From NCBI GenBank assembly GCA_028565635.1, contig JAOXYB010016010.1, positions 1 to 19,277 on the forward strand: 19,277 nt of DNA. The letters run 5' to 3'. Shown piece by piece: positions 11,001 through 19,277 of the stretch (the stretch's first letter is position 1; the number at the start of each line of letters is the position of its first letter). Source of the DNA: Phoronis ovalis (Eukaryota > Phoronida > Phoronidae). A program made the translations under genes and the position numbers. Below the pieces are notes generated by a model. The model saw only the letters and a list, made by a program, of their open reading frames with translations. It ran no database searches and was not told where the DNA came from.

Positions 11001-12714
11001 TGCTATCAGTTTTATTACATCCTTATGAAAAAGAATCAAAACGTTTGATTGAATTAATGATGATGACAACGGTTGATAGTGCTTTATTAAAATGTTTTCT
11101 CTTGGGATATATGAAAGAGGTATCCAATAAGAGATGAACAAATGCGGAGAATGAAATCTTTATAATTAAATGCGAGTTGAATGTACGTCAAATCGCAGAT
11201 GTACCCAATGTGCATACAATTTACCGTGGTTGCATACATTGGGTTGCTATTAAGCATAGAAAAAACGGTGCAAGTAAATAAGATTTACTTCAACTGTTTA
11301 GCGTAGACGAAGACGGCGATTCTAATTATGATTTGGGAAAATGATACATGCACTTCTAAGCCAGCTCATTTGTAAAAGGATTAAAACGATATAACCCAAT
11401 TAAACATAATCCTCGTTGGCGACTTGTATTAGCTGCTAACGAAATCTTGATTTTATTGTCAAGTAAATAACTAATTTTACATAAAAAAGATTTAGTAATA
11501 GCCACGTTGACATAATCATCGCGACTTTTATTATCTTTTTATTGTACACTCATCATTTATCTTTTCTCACAATGTAGGGTGTTCAAAAAATATTCATGTT
11601 TTCTATATAAATATATCAATGTCTAATTTACATAAATATCTTGTTATAGTTGCCTCAGATAATTAAAAGGGATAAGTAGCTTTATGAATATAAATGACCT
11701 TCTGGTTTGCTTTGCTTGTAGAATAGACAAAACCCATTGAGATTTAAAAACGGTTTATGCAGTTTGTTTTAACGAGTAGAAAAAGAACATTTATTTAATT
11801 CACATGTTTGCTTTAACACATTTGAAATAAATATCCCTGTTATAAAAATGTGTAGATATACTTTGTTTACGACAGGAAAAAACTCCCTGTATTGCTGTTA
11901 AGTAATAGACAATGTATAAATCATATTTATAAGGGCGTCTTAACACCGTACCAACCGAAACGCTTTGTACATAATAATTTGAAGATTTCATGTTCGGAGA
12001 AGCAAAATATATCACTTTTTAAAACTGACTATGAAGTGGTTAAAACAGGTGCCTAATTCTTTTCAAGTCAATTAAACACTCGTCTTGTTACGCGAAAATC
12101 TTTATCTACAACAAGAGCTTTCTCTGTAACGCTTAATTTGTTTTGTAATTAATATAAATATTATTGCATTACAAATTAACATCTTAAAAGAATTTCATTT
12201 CTTGTTAAACAAGGCGGAAAACAAGTCCCGGTATATTGCATGGCTCGATGGAGATGAAACAAAATGAGCCAGATGTCAATAGAATTTAATTCTATGAACA
12301 AGCTAAATTTATAAACTGTTGTATTTTTATTGAAAAATATAAATCTTTTCGTTGGAATGTTTATCTTGCCGAAGACGAACCAATGCTTGGTTTTTTTTTA
12401 TGAGTGTGCAAAAGTACTCTCAACCGAGACCAATAAATAAATAGTAATGATGGAAATAAATAAATATTTTTAGTTATTTCACTTTTTAAGTTCGTACAGC
12501 TTTTATACAGATAATTCACGTATTCTTTTTTTAATTACAGGTTTGGTTTCAAAATAGGAGAACAAAATGGCGTAAAAAACATGCAGCGGAAATGGCTTCA
12601 GCTAAAAAACGACAGGATACGGAAATGGACGAATCTGAAAATGAAGATGATGCCGAAAATTACCGAAATCAAACGAATTTTAGCAGTTGCAGTTTAGCAG
12701 GTCCCCAGACATAA
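1577..12714 (+). CDS. Nkx6: Nkx6 homeodomain transcription factor, complete three-exon CDS: join(1577..2030, 6605..6777, 12541..12714)
   Basis: The spliced reading frame is 801 nt including the stop, giving 266 residues. Seen in the sequence: an N-terminal block [16 protein letters not shown] (residues 39-54), an eh1/TN-type motif [11 protein letters not shown] (90-100), the Nkx6 signature [12 protein letters not shown] (130-141), and a homeodomain at residues 164-223 with F8, L16, F20, W48, F49, Q50, N51 and R53 all present. Known of the family: NK6 proteins are nuclear, bind TTAATTA-type sites, and act largely as repressors through Groucho/TLE via the eh1-like motif, specifying motor neurons and, in vertebrates, pancreatic endocrine cells. 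The protein is shorter than vertebrate NKX6-1 because it lacks the Ser/Ala/Pro runs and has only 43 residues after the homeodomain. Both splice junctions keep frame (phase 1, then phase 0). Class assignment is near certain. Whether the animal has one or several Nkx6 paralogues cannot be told from here. Confidence 0.97.
2769..2889. repeat. Pair of related short hairpin repeats
   Basis: Two similar segments about 99 bp apart share ATTACAACG..TTGA..TGTAATT. Each is itself an inverted repeat: ATTACA (2769-2774) with TGTAAT (2783-2788), and ATTACAA (2868-2874) with TTGTAAT (2883-2889). A divergent tandem duplication of roughly 100 bp, or two remnants of a small palindromic element, would explain this. 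Confidence 0.4.
3206..3360. repeat. Imperfect direct repeat, about 35 bp, 119 bp apart
   Basis: The segment at 3206-3241 and that at 3325-3360 share TTCATTTG, a run of A, TGC, and AAATTGTAG followed by a second A run. They are clearly related but carry small indels. The sequence between copies is poorly matched, so this is an old or partial duplication. Opposed ORFs here (3178-3423 -, 3242-3430 +) are not recognised and probably chance. Confidence 0.35.
3415..3422. promoter_or_regulatory. Perfect CRE-like palindrome TGACGTCA
   Basis: The octamer is the full consensus for CREB/ATF dimers. It sits in intron 1, just after the second copy of the 3206/3325 repeat. Function is not shown; a perfect CpG-containing octamer is uncommon in DNA this A+T-rich. 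Confidence 0.3.
4641..4937 (-). pseudogene. Possible fragment of an unrelated coding sequence, Cys/His-containing
   Basis: On the - strand a frame is open from 4940 to 4680 (about 86 codons), then after one TAA (4677-4679) continues 11 more codons to 4641. It has no ATG at its head, and a TAA stop (4941-4943) lies just before it. The composition looks protein-like rather than A+T noise: residues about 51-65 read [15 protein letters not shown], a Cys-x2-Cys ... His-x3-His-Cys pattern that could bind zinc. I do not recognise the family. It could be a decayed exon of a transposon or domestic gene inserted in intron 1, or chance. Confidence 0.25.
5457..5482. repeat. Cryptic TCA trinucleotide repeat
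   Basis: Interrupted GTCATCATCATCAGCATCGT-type run. Further GTC/GAC-rich words lie upstream at about 5325-5370. A degenerate microsatellite with no coding evidence. Confidence 0.5.
6605..6777 (+). CDS. Nkx6: Nkx6 coding exon 2 (linker and homeodomain residues 1-46)
   Basis: After the acceptor the frame reads [20 protein letters not shown] and continues through [20 protein letters not shown] to SESQVK. The homeodomain begins at Lys164 (base 6640). Visible are R5 of the N-terminal arm, F8, L16 and F20 of helix 1, and the helix 2/turn region typical of NK6. The exon ends after Lys209 (homeodomain position 46), with donor GTACGG at 6778. This donor is weaker than that of intron 1 and matches consensus only at GTA. 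The open frame extends backwards into intron 1 to 6481 and forwards seven codons into intron 2; those extensions are intronic. Confidence 0.97.
8043..8060. repeat. 18-nt perfect palindrome
   Basis: ACATATATTAATATATGT is its own reverse complement. It is A+T-rich and probably arose by chance or slippage, but could extrude as a cruciform. No flanking target-site duplication was noticed. Confidence 0.5.
10682..11470 (+). pseudogene. Decayed coding sequence in Nkx6 intron 2, family unknown
   Basis: One + strand frame runs from 10682 to TAA 11468-11470 with only four internal stops: TGA 11135, TAA 11279, TGA 11342 and TAA 11357. In DNA this A+T-rich about twenty would be expected over some 260 codons. 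The first ATG is at 10772 and opens 121 codons. The frame stays the same throughout, with no indel needed, and the composition remains protein-like after each stop, for example [28 protein letters not shown] and [17 protein letters not shown]. The pattern [10 protein letters not shown] and the preceding CIHWVAI faintly resemble ankyrin-repeat hairpins, but this is weak. It lies on the host gene's strand, has no visible splice link to Nkx6, and no terminal repeats were noticed. It may be a retrocopy, a transposon or viral gene remnant, or an exon of a displaced gene. Confidence 0.45.
12142..12175. repeat. Inverted repeat TTTGTAAT / ATTACAAA
   Basis: Eight-base perfect arms (12142-12149 and 12168-12175) enclose an 18-nt A+T-rich loop. 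Allowing a bulge, the left side also carries TTAATTTG matching the right flank. The arms echo the ATTACAA/TTGTAAT hairpins of intron 1. It lies about 365 bp before exon 3. Confidence 0.35.
12533..12540 (+). promoter_or_regulatory. Intron 2 acceptor overlapping TTAATTAC
   Basis: The 3' splice site TTTAATTACAG contains TTAATTAC at 12531-12538. Published vertebrate NKX6.1 binding-site selections give this TTAATTAC-type core. Splicing function is supported by the exon 3 frame; DNA binding here is only a possibility, as such words are frequent in A+T-rich DNA. Confidence 0.3.
12541..12714 (+). CDS. Nkx6: Nkx6 coding exon 3 (end of recognition helix and C-terminal tail)
   Basis: The frame opens [20 protein letters not shown], giving homeodomain residues 47-60 with W48, F49, Q50, N51 and R53 that set DNA contact specificity. 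It continues into a basic patch AKKRQ, an acidic run ([11 protein letters not shown], residues about 239-249) and a short tail ending SLAGPQT before TAA at 12712-12714. Vertebrate NKX6-1 has an acidic C-terminal region after the homeodomain that is reported to modulate activity. Here only its acidic start is recognisable, and the tail is short (43 residues after the homeodomain). Confidence 0.96.
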   Translation, partial: VWFQNRRTKWRKKHAAEMASAKKRQDTEMDESENEDDAENYRNQTNFSSCSLAGPQT

Positions 12715-13600
12715 TTAGAACTAGGACTGCAAACAAACTATTAAAATCAGTGATTACTTTTTGATCTGTAAGAAGGTAAATACTAGATAAAGTATTCTGA
12801 AACACTGCAAATTGTAAAAAAATTGGCAAGACCTGAAATTTATGTACGACGTGTAGCCTTAGTGAAAGGTTTTAAACTGAAGAAAATAACATACATAATT
12901 GTGTTAGGAGGCAAGTTTGGACCGGTTTGGAGGTTTGTGAAGTATTTAGTCGTACCTACTGTGTACGTTAATATGAAACATGTCATGTTATCGAATGCGA
13001 TTTAAGTGGGAACAAGATATTTTGAGTGATCCATTTCCGAGTATCCGGCAAACAGAATACATCTACAGTGTACAAGGTGTAATCTACTACATGTAGACTA
13101 ATGGTAAAGTCGCCATCCAAAACGAACCTCGAATTTAGAATCAATTACTGTACATTTACTGTACACTTACAACCCAGAATTCCTGGAGCTACGAACTTTG
13201 GCTTGGAAAAATCATTTGGAATCATGAGTTTTTTTGTTGTTTTTTTTAAATTGGGAACTTTCGATGATTTAAGTGCTTTTTACGACAAAAAGTAGGCCAA
13301 GAACACTTGCAAAATTGAAGAAATTTGTATATGTAATGTATTTGCATGCATCCTTAGTTAGAGAAGGCGCAGTTGGGAAAGTAAACCTGATTCATGGGAG
13401 CTGAGAAGATAGTAATTCTGAAAAACTATTTCTTCTAATTGTAACTGAAATTTCTAGTGCGTGTATGACTGCAGTACCCTTTCTTGTACTGAAGGCGGTT
13501 AGCACAGAAAGGTTACACTGTTGTTTTTTTCAAGTTGTAATATGTTTTGATGTTGCACTATGTAATTATTAAATTATGTATTACTTAAATATAACATAAA
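12715..13600 (+). other. Probable Nkx6 3' UTR with candidate poly(A) signal
   Basis: The region after the stop is less A+T-rich than the introns and has no protein match. ORFs at 12823-13005 and 13101-13295 start at non-ATG or arbitrary positions and look like chance. ATTAAA at 13568-13573 is the first good poly(A) signal variant seen, preceded by TGTAAT words and followed by a T-rich run near 13600. The first canonical AATAAA downstream is at 14231-14236. A small direct repeat TTACTGTACA occurs at 13145 and 13156. The end point is an estimate. Confidence 0.4.
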
Positions 13601-13625
13601 TATTTTTTCGAATTGAATCTATTTA

Positions 13626-13976
13626 CTCTTTTTGATCGGTTTCTGCAAATACAGTCTGATTGAATTTGCTCCCGGGGAGGTTTTTGGATAATTTTTGATA
13701 GGAGATTCCAAACCAAAACATCAGAAGGCTTAAAATATACCTCTTTGTTGGCAGTAAGTAGTGACTTTTGAAATCTATTGCCCTTGAGCCCAACGCAAAC
13801 CTATAACCACCTTGAATAACGGCCAGCATACCGGGCAAACTTGAACGTGAAGGTAAGAAAAAGAGCCTCCAACGAAAGTTCCGCGCTTCAGCAGTGAACC
13901 ACGTCTCATACACGCAGCTGCATACACGGCCAAAGGTACAACATACCAGGGTTAACGAGTATGATATATCATGAGA
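13626..13976 (-). other. GC-richer pocket with a 117-codon open frame of unknown nature
   Basis: On the - strand the frame is free of stops from 13976 down to TAA at 13623-13625. The translation includes ETWFTAEARNFRWRLFFLPS and LPGMLAVIQGGYRFALGSRA, not recognised. No clear ATG near its head sets a start. The pocket is visibly richer in G+C than its surroundings, which by itself lowers the stop frequency. It could be the remnant of a repeat family inserted just downstream of Nkx6, or a non-coding element. The gene was not recognised. Confidence 0.25.
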
Positions 13977-16736
13977 TCATAAGAGTTTATGCTTTTATAT
14001 TAAAATTATGAGTTGTGATATGCACATACGCATTTTTGTTCAGTAACGCATAACAAAAGCTTGCTGCATAACATGTTCTAATGAGTGCGCTTGCAATGTT
14101 TCACACAGTAGAAACCTGGAGTACACATTTCTTTTTTTTTTTTGATTTAATATACATCGTAAATGTGTTAAGCAAAGTTTAAAAGTCCAAAAAAGAATGC
14201 GGTTGATTGGGTAACTCATATACTAACCGTAATAAAAAAATGTATACACATATATATATGCTTCTTAACAGTTTGTCTTTGATGATTACCGCCGTACTTA
14301 TGTAAATTCAGGTAAATACAATTGAAGACAGAACTAAGCTCATCCGTAAACAAAATTCCGGATAATGTTCATTATTACAAGAAATTAAGTAATAATGTCA
14401 GATAAGCGAAAAACAGCGACACCTTTCGAGGTGCTATCTGTATTGTAATTGTGAATTCAAAATTTGACTTACAAAGTCACTAATGACATGCACGTAGTAG
14501 CCTCCAACCCCAGGAATCCAACAGGTTCCTGGATGCCCCAAATAATTAAAAATAGCGCTTAGAGGCCAATTGAATATAATGGTTGTCGTAACAGTGAATA
14601 GCTAAACTTAAATAAATAGTTTCAATATAACGTAATATAGAGTGTCATGCCGGCTCCGGATGCCACCCAGGTGGTAACTCCTATAAAAAATTGAAACTAC
14701 ATCCATTGTTATAGTAGTTTAGACGTTGGAAGTTGCTTCGCGGGGCTGTACTGTCTGCGGAGAACAATTATACCGATTTAAGGTCATGTTCGCAAGATGT
14801 ATGATTTAAGACAAAATTTACACGCTTCTCGCGTGAAATACATATATATTTTTTGTATCCGCTCAACTTGAAATGACAAATGTGTTAAGAAGTATTTTTC
14901 TTTACCCCTCTCTTTTAATTACAATGTAACTGTGACATCCATATTATTGTTTCGCATAATTCTTTTACACAGAATCTTGGTTTCGAATCATGATAAAAAG
15001 TGATGTCCATCAGCTAGTCTGATTATGATTCCTTTGGGGCGGTTAATTTAAATAGATGAGAAGAAATAGATGTCTCAAGGGGTATAAAGATAATGTCTAT
15101 CATGACAGCAGAATTATTAAAATTGTCTGCAAGATATGATGGAATTATGATTGAATACAAGATAACAGGATGGCAAGAGTTTTCTCCATATGGGTGATAC
15201 CAAATTGTAAGACTATAGGGATGTAAAGGGAGTTTACTTTAGCATTTATTCATCAATAATTAAAAAAAGAGCCCAGGATATAGAAGGCTGAAACACAAAA
15301 AAAAACAAATTTTGAAAGGCAGGATTGCTGTGGCAGAGAATACCTATAGTAAATTATTTTCTTGTGCCCCAAAGTATTGTATATCATTTTGTTAATTATT
15401 TTTGTCATAATTGCTTACTGCATTACATACATTTGCGTGCGCGCTGTGAGCCCGAACTATAGTTTTATTTGGCATTAATAAAAAAAATGCTACTTAGAGC
15501 TTAAGAGCTTGGTTTGAGATGCAAGTATTTCGGATTTTGAAATTCCATCACTTGAATTGCTTGTGCATTTTTTTTATTTCATAATTTATGTTATTATGAT
15601 ATCTTTGTCGATCGCAGCACACTATAATCCTTCGCTCCAATTATTATTACACTGCGAGGAACGGCCATCGGGCTATGGTAGCGACCTTGCAATTGATCAT
15701 TATCCTCTTCTGTAATGCTATAAATGATTTTGTGGCTTTTAAAAATTGTTCTGCAAAGTAAGAGGTACACTTGTGTTTTAATTAGGAACTTTCTATACAC
15801 ATACACAAATAACTGCTATAATTGAAATACCACCCCCTTTGTACAATAGTCTTTTTCCAATAAGTCAAGTGTATACATGTTTTGATTGAATCTTATTGCA
15901 TTTCATCGCCATAAAAACTAATAAAAATCTATTGTCGAAATACAATGTCAGATTTCTTTTAATTATGTGTCACCGGAGTTAATTTTATAATTGTATTTTT
16001 TTCTATATATTTATATAAAGCAGTTGTCATCACCAACAAACTTTCGCAAAGAATTCACTGTAAAGTAATAGTGTGTTTATTTTTCTAATGACTATCATAT
16101 AATTAGAATACAACAAGCACTGAAACACATGAAAAATACTTTAAAATAAAATATGAGTTTATCGAGTTTGTTCATCTCACATGACCAAGCATCATATATT
16201 CTTAACAACATAGCACATTGCCAAAAATGTGTTTTTGAGGTTAGTAATTCTTAAAAATAGGTTTATAGCAGTTAAGTTATATATAAAATTATATGTATTT
16301 GTATAAAATATGTTCGTCTGCGGTTACTTTTTATAAATTTAAACATATTTATCAGATATGCGCGAATATTCACCCAATTCTACAACATGTAGCTGTAGAC
16401 GTCCAGTTTAAATCTAGCTTTATTTCTAGCAATTTGCGAAAAATTCCTACACTTCTTCACTGAACGATACTGACAATTCCAAAATTACCGACCTTCCACC
16501 TACTAACAACAAGTGCTCATAAGCACCATAGTTTAAAATTATTTTGTATGTTATAGATACAGATGTAGATGCCTGTGATTCGTGTAATACCACGACTGGA
16601 AGCTACATTATAGATTATAAAATTATGAGCAACTGACTTTATTACATACAGTGTGTAATACATTTTATATCCTTGACTTTTCAAAAAAGATTTTTTTTTA
16701 AAATTTAAAAGAGAACAAGTAGTGAACGATAGAAAT

Positions 16737-16772
16737 TTATATTATTATTATTATATTATATATTATTTATTT
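16737..16772. repeat. TTA/TA microsatellite
   Basis: An interrupted run of ATT and TAT units merging into TATATTATT; simple sequence of slippage origin. Confidence 0.7.
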
Positions 16773-17561
16773 GGGCTGACTGTCATTTTAATGAAATTGC
16801 ACTGTTTCCTAGAATAGCCTTCAAAAAAGTAAATGGCCTTGGGGGTGGATGCAGTTTTTGTGGTTTCCTGCCCTGTTTACGAGTGCGTAAGAATAATATT
16901 GCGTGAATCCTTCCGTTACAAACAGAGATATATACGACCTATTATTTTATCATGTAAATTATTTTAATGTAGTCGTAAATATTGCACCTACGTTTTAGAC
17001 TTTTCATTACTTTGTTCCCTAGAATCGACCTATTTTGATAAAACAATCTTTGAATGCTTCTCTCACTGTGTGGCTGAATCCGTACACGGAACAACCATTA
17101 CTTCGGGAAAACAATTTTTATATTAACGAATCGATAAAACTAAATATAGTTACAGAGTTATATTTTATCAAGAGAACTTGACACTATACCTATAGTCAAC
17201 AAAAAGCTAAATTGCTGAAACTTGATACAAAAAAATACAAAATATTGGTCAATATGTCATGAGTAAGCTGCTGAAAGGCTATGGCGATGATGTTTATTAT
17301 GACGGCGGCGAAAGCATTTTGAAATAAGTATCCTTTTAGGTGTGGATTTAGTTAAGAGAGGTGACCAACTAATTTAAAACATTGGCTGGATACAAAAACT
17401 ATAATAGAAAGAATCTGTTATTTGCTGTCATATGTTTTTAATGGCATAAATGCCGGCGGAGCTATAAACCTAACATATAATATATAAACTGCTTGTCCAT
17501 TTATTCGCTGTTATTTTCATGCTTTGCAATAAATTTGATTTATAGTGAAATAAATAAATTT

Positions 17562-17608
17562 CTTAGTGCGTGCATTTGACTGAAACCGGTCAAGTGCCGT
17601 GCACTTAG
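17562..17608. repeat. Imperfect hairpin with GTGC..TTGAC arms
   Basis: The left arm CTTAGTGCGTGCATTTGAC (17562-17580) pairs with GTCAAGTGCCGTGCACTTAG (17589-17608) around an 8-nt loop, with a few mismatches and one bulge. The arms are less A+T-rich than the surroundings. It could be a small foldback element or a structured RNA; nothing more can be said from sequence alone. Confidence 0.4.
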
Positions 17609-18680
17609 TGAACTATGTCGTTACGCATGAAATAACTGGGAAATGATTTGCATATTTTATATTTATTTTATTAGTAAAAGATATAAATGGAACTCGACTG
17701 GAGGCGTGCCATGCAGACCCCTTATTTTTTTTATGCGCAACCATGTATCCGGTCCGGAGGTTCGTGCAATGGTGTGGTTCGTCCTTAACTTAGAAGACCC
17801 CATTACATCTTAGTGACAAGCAGTCCGTAAATCCTCATCAAACATTACAAATCACCTAATTGGTACGTTTTTCACATTGTTTACCAAATTTTCATATTCT
17901 ATCAATGACCAATAGGAAAAATCGGCGTTTACTATGCAATATAAAATGGAAGTATCATGCTCCAGAAAATAAGTGACAAATACTTTCTTTAAAAAATATC
18001 CATTACGATATTCGATTCTGATTGAACGATATCTTCGCTCATTGTTTTATTGGTAACATCATAAAAAGGCATTTTTGATTATTATATAACTGTCATGGCA
18101 ATCCACATGCGTCTAGGTAGTTTCATTCCTGGATTCTTCTTCAGAATTATCAAATTTCTAACTTATATTATAACGTGTTTTATGAAAACGTTTCTGTTTG
18201 CATTCATATGGAAAAATATCACCATCTTTAAAAAGTTTAATGAATAAAAACAAATTGTTTTTTTTTGTATAAAAAGACCTTAATGTCCTAAAATCAATCA
18301 TGTTCTACGCATAAAACCGTAAAATTAAGATTAATACATTGTTACGATATAAAAGTTAAACATATATTGTTTACAGTAATGTTAGTAAACTCACGGATAC
18401 AACTGCATGCAGTGTACTGTAAGAAGGCGCGAATCAATGTAAAATGGTAAAGAAAATTATGATTTTTCTTTAAAAAAGAAGTTTATTAGAACTATAAAAG
18501 GCTATTCTGTATTAACTAATAAATCAAATCGCATTGTTGATTATGAATGCCATCAGATACCAGGTGTACACGTCTCATTCAGAGTTAATAGTGTATATAA
18601 GCTCATACATAATGGAAAAACTATTCACCATGAATGACGACATGCTACGAATTACAGCACGAAAGCAATAATGTTTTAAT

Positions 18681-18767
18681 AAAATATGAACGGGAGACTA
18701 ACATCAAATACATAGTTTATAAAAATATGAACGGGAGACTAACATCAAATACATAGTTTATAAAAAT
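18681..18767. repeat. Exact 41-bp tandem duplication
   Basis: Unit 18681-18721 is repeated without mismatch at 18722-18762, and five further bases continue the pattern to 18767. The core reads ATGAACGGGAGACTAACATC. Perfect identity means a recent event or an assembly artefact. Confidence 0.95.
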
Positions 18768-19277
18768 GGGAAAATCATCTTGTAGAGGAAATTTAGATAA
18801 ATTTATGCGTCGCATATGCATTTTAAAATCAACAGGTGATCATGTAGATCTGATTTTTAAAAATAAATCTTTGTAATTTCGAAACAAAAACATTTTTGTC
18901 TCTGACAGGATAAATAATGGACCATCATGAACAAACACAATTAAAAAAGATTTATAAAGTAATTATTTATTCCAGAGTATATCTGCCTGGTAAATACATG
19001 TAACTTTTACAATAGTTTAATCTACTGGTGTGCTAGTGTCAGGGGGACGGGGAGTAACTTTGATATTTTTTATTTTTGTGATAGGGGGATGTCACTTTGG
19101 TAGTTAAATTTCGTTATGCTTTAAGCTTTGCATACATATTTATATCTTGTTTAAGTCAAAGCGTGCCTCTAGCCTTTTTATACTAACTGAGCAAATAATC
19201 CTTGATTCATTTTAGTTGAACATAATTAATATGTTAAACCCTTTATTATAGTGCTGATTTATGAATGTAAATATATA

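Larger units (their letters stand above)
6778..12540 (+). other. Nkx6 intron 2 (5763 bp), splitting the homeobox
   Basis: A phase 0 intron between homeodomain residues 46 and 47, an intron position also found in vertebrate Nkx6 genes. The acceptor tract TTCTTTTTTTAATTACAG ends at 12540. The interior is A+T-rich. Recognised items are an 18-nt perfect palindrome (8043-8060), a short direct repeat TCCGGATTCT at 8319 and 8333, an E-box CACGTG at 10435-10440, the decayed coding stretch at 10682-11470, and an inverted repeat at 12142-12175. The stretches 6800-8000, 8600-10650 and 11500-12120 show nothing I can support. Confidence 0.93.
13980..19277. other. Downstream intergenic DNA, no gene supported
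   Basis: A+T-rich throughout. Open frames are short; the longest, on the - strand at 15594-15806 (70 codons), is not recognised and matches chance expectation. Short stems occur at 14420-14433 (CACCT, TTCG loop, AGGTG), 14510-14532 (CCAGGAA/TTCCTGG) and 14694-14720 (AAACTAC/GTAGTTT). No tRNA, rRNA or intact transposon was seen. The separate repeat features are listed individually. Confidence 0.6.

Noticed and set aside
10959-11141. Minus-strand ORF over the decayed coding stretch
   Set aside because: It is the shadow of the much longer + strand frame at 10682-11470.
12823-13295. Two short plus-strand ORFs after the Nkx6 stop
   Set aside because: They are in the probable 3' UTR, lack recognised domains and are of chance length.
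14640-14770. Possible small structured RNA gene in a GC-richer patch with short stems and a TATAAAA word
   Set aside because: The stems are only 5-7 bp, no tRNA A/B boxes or snRNA hallmarks are visible, and no consistent fold was seen.

Overview
The window is eukaryotic genomic DNA. It is strongly A+T-rich (roughly two thirds by eye), has no operon-like packing, and carries one spliced gene with canonical GT/AG introns. The gene is a complete NK6-class homeobox gene (Nkx6) on the + strand: three coding exons (1577-2030, 6605-6777, 12541-12714) giving 266 residues. The organism is a bilaterian animal. The absence of the long Ser/Ala/Pro runs of vertebrate NKX6-1, together with base composition and intron style, points to an invertebrate. 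A spiralian such as a mollusc is my best guess, but this is inference, not a call from a diagnostic marker.

Layout. 1-740 is A+T-rich upstream DNA with nothing recognised. 750-835 has CCAAT motifs followed by a TATA-like box, a possible promoter. About 855-1576 is a probable 5' leader with a 14-codon upstream ORF. Exon 1 encodes the Nkx6 N-terminal motifs. Intron 1 (4574 bp) holds imperfect repeats and, on the - strand, a short Cys/His-containing open stretch. Exon 2 carries the linker and homeodomain residues 1-46. Intron 2 (5763 bp) contains the most unusual feature: about 260 codons in one + frame at 10682-11470, interrupted by only four stops, apparently a decayed coding sequence unrelated to Nkx6. 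Exon 3 carries the end of the recognition helix and a short acidic tail. The 3' UTR probably ends near 13.6 kb. The remaining 5.7 kb has no convincing gene. It holds a GC-richer pocket with a 117-codon - strand open frame (13626-13976), an exact 41-bp tandem duplication (18681-18767), a microsatellite and some hairpins.

Function. The only intact gene encodes a DNA-binding transcription factor of the family that patterns ventral/motor neurons and, in vertebrates, pancreatic beta cells. It has a Groucho-binding-type eh1/TN motif, the Nkx6-specific [11 protein letters not shown] motif and a canonical Q50/N51 homeodomain. I found no multi-gene system, CRISPR array or RNA gene, and no intact mobile element. 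The intronic decayed coding stretch is the best candidate for something undescribed.
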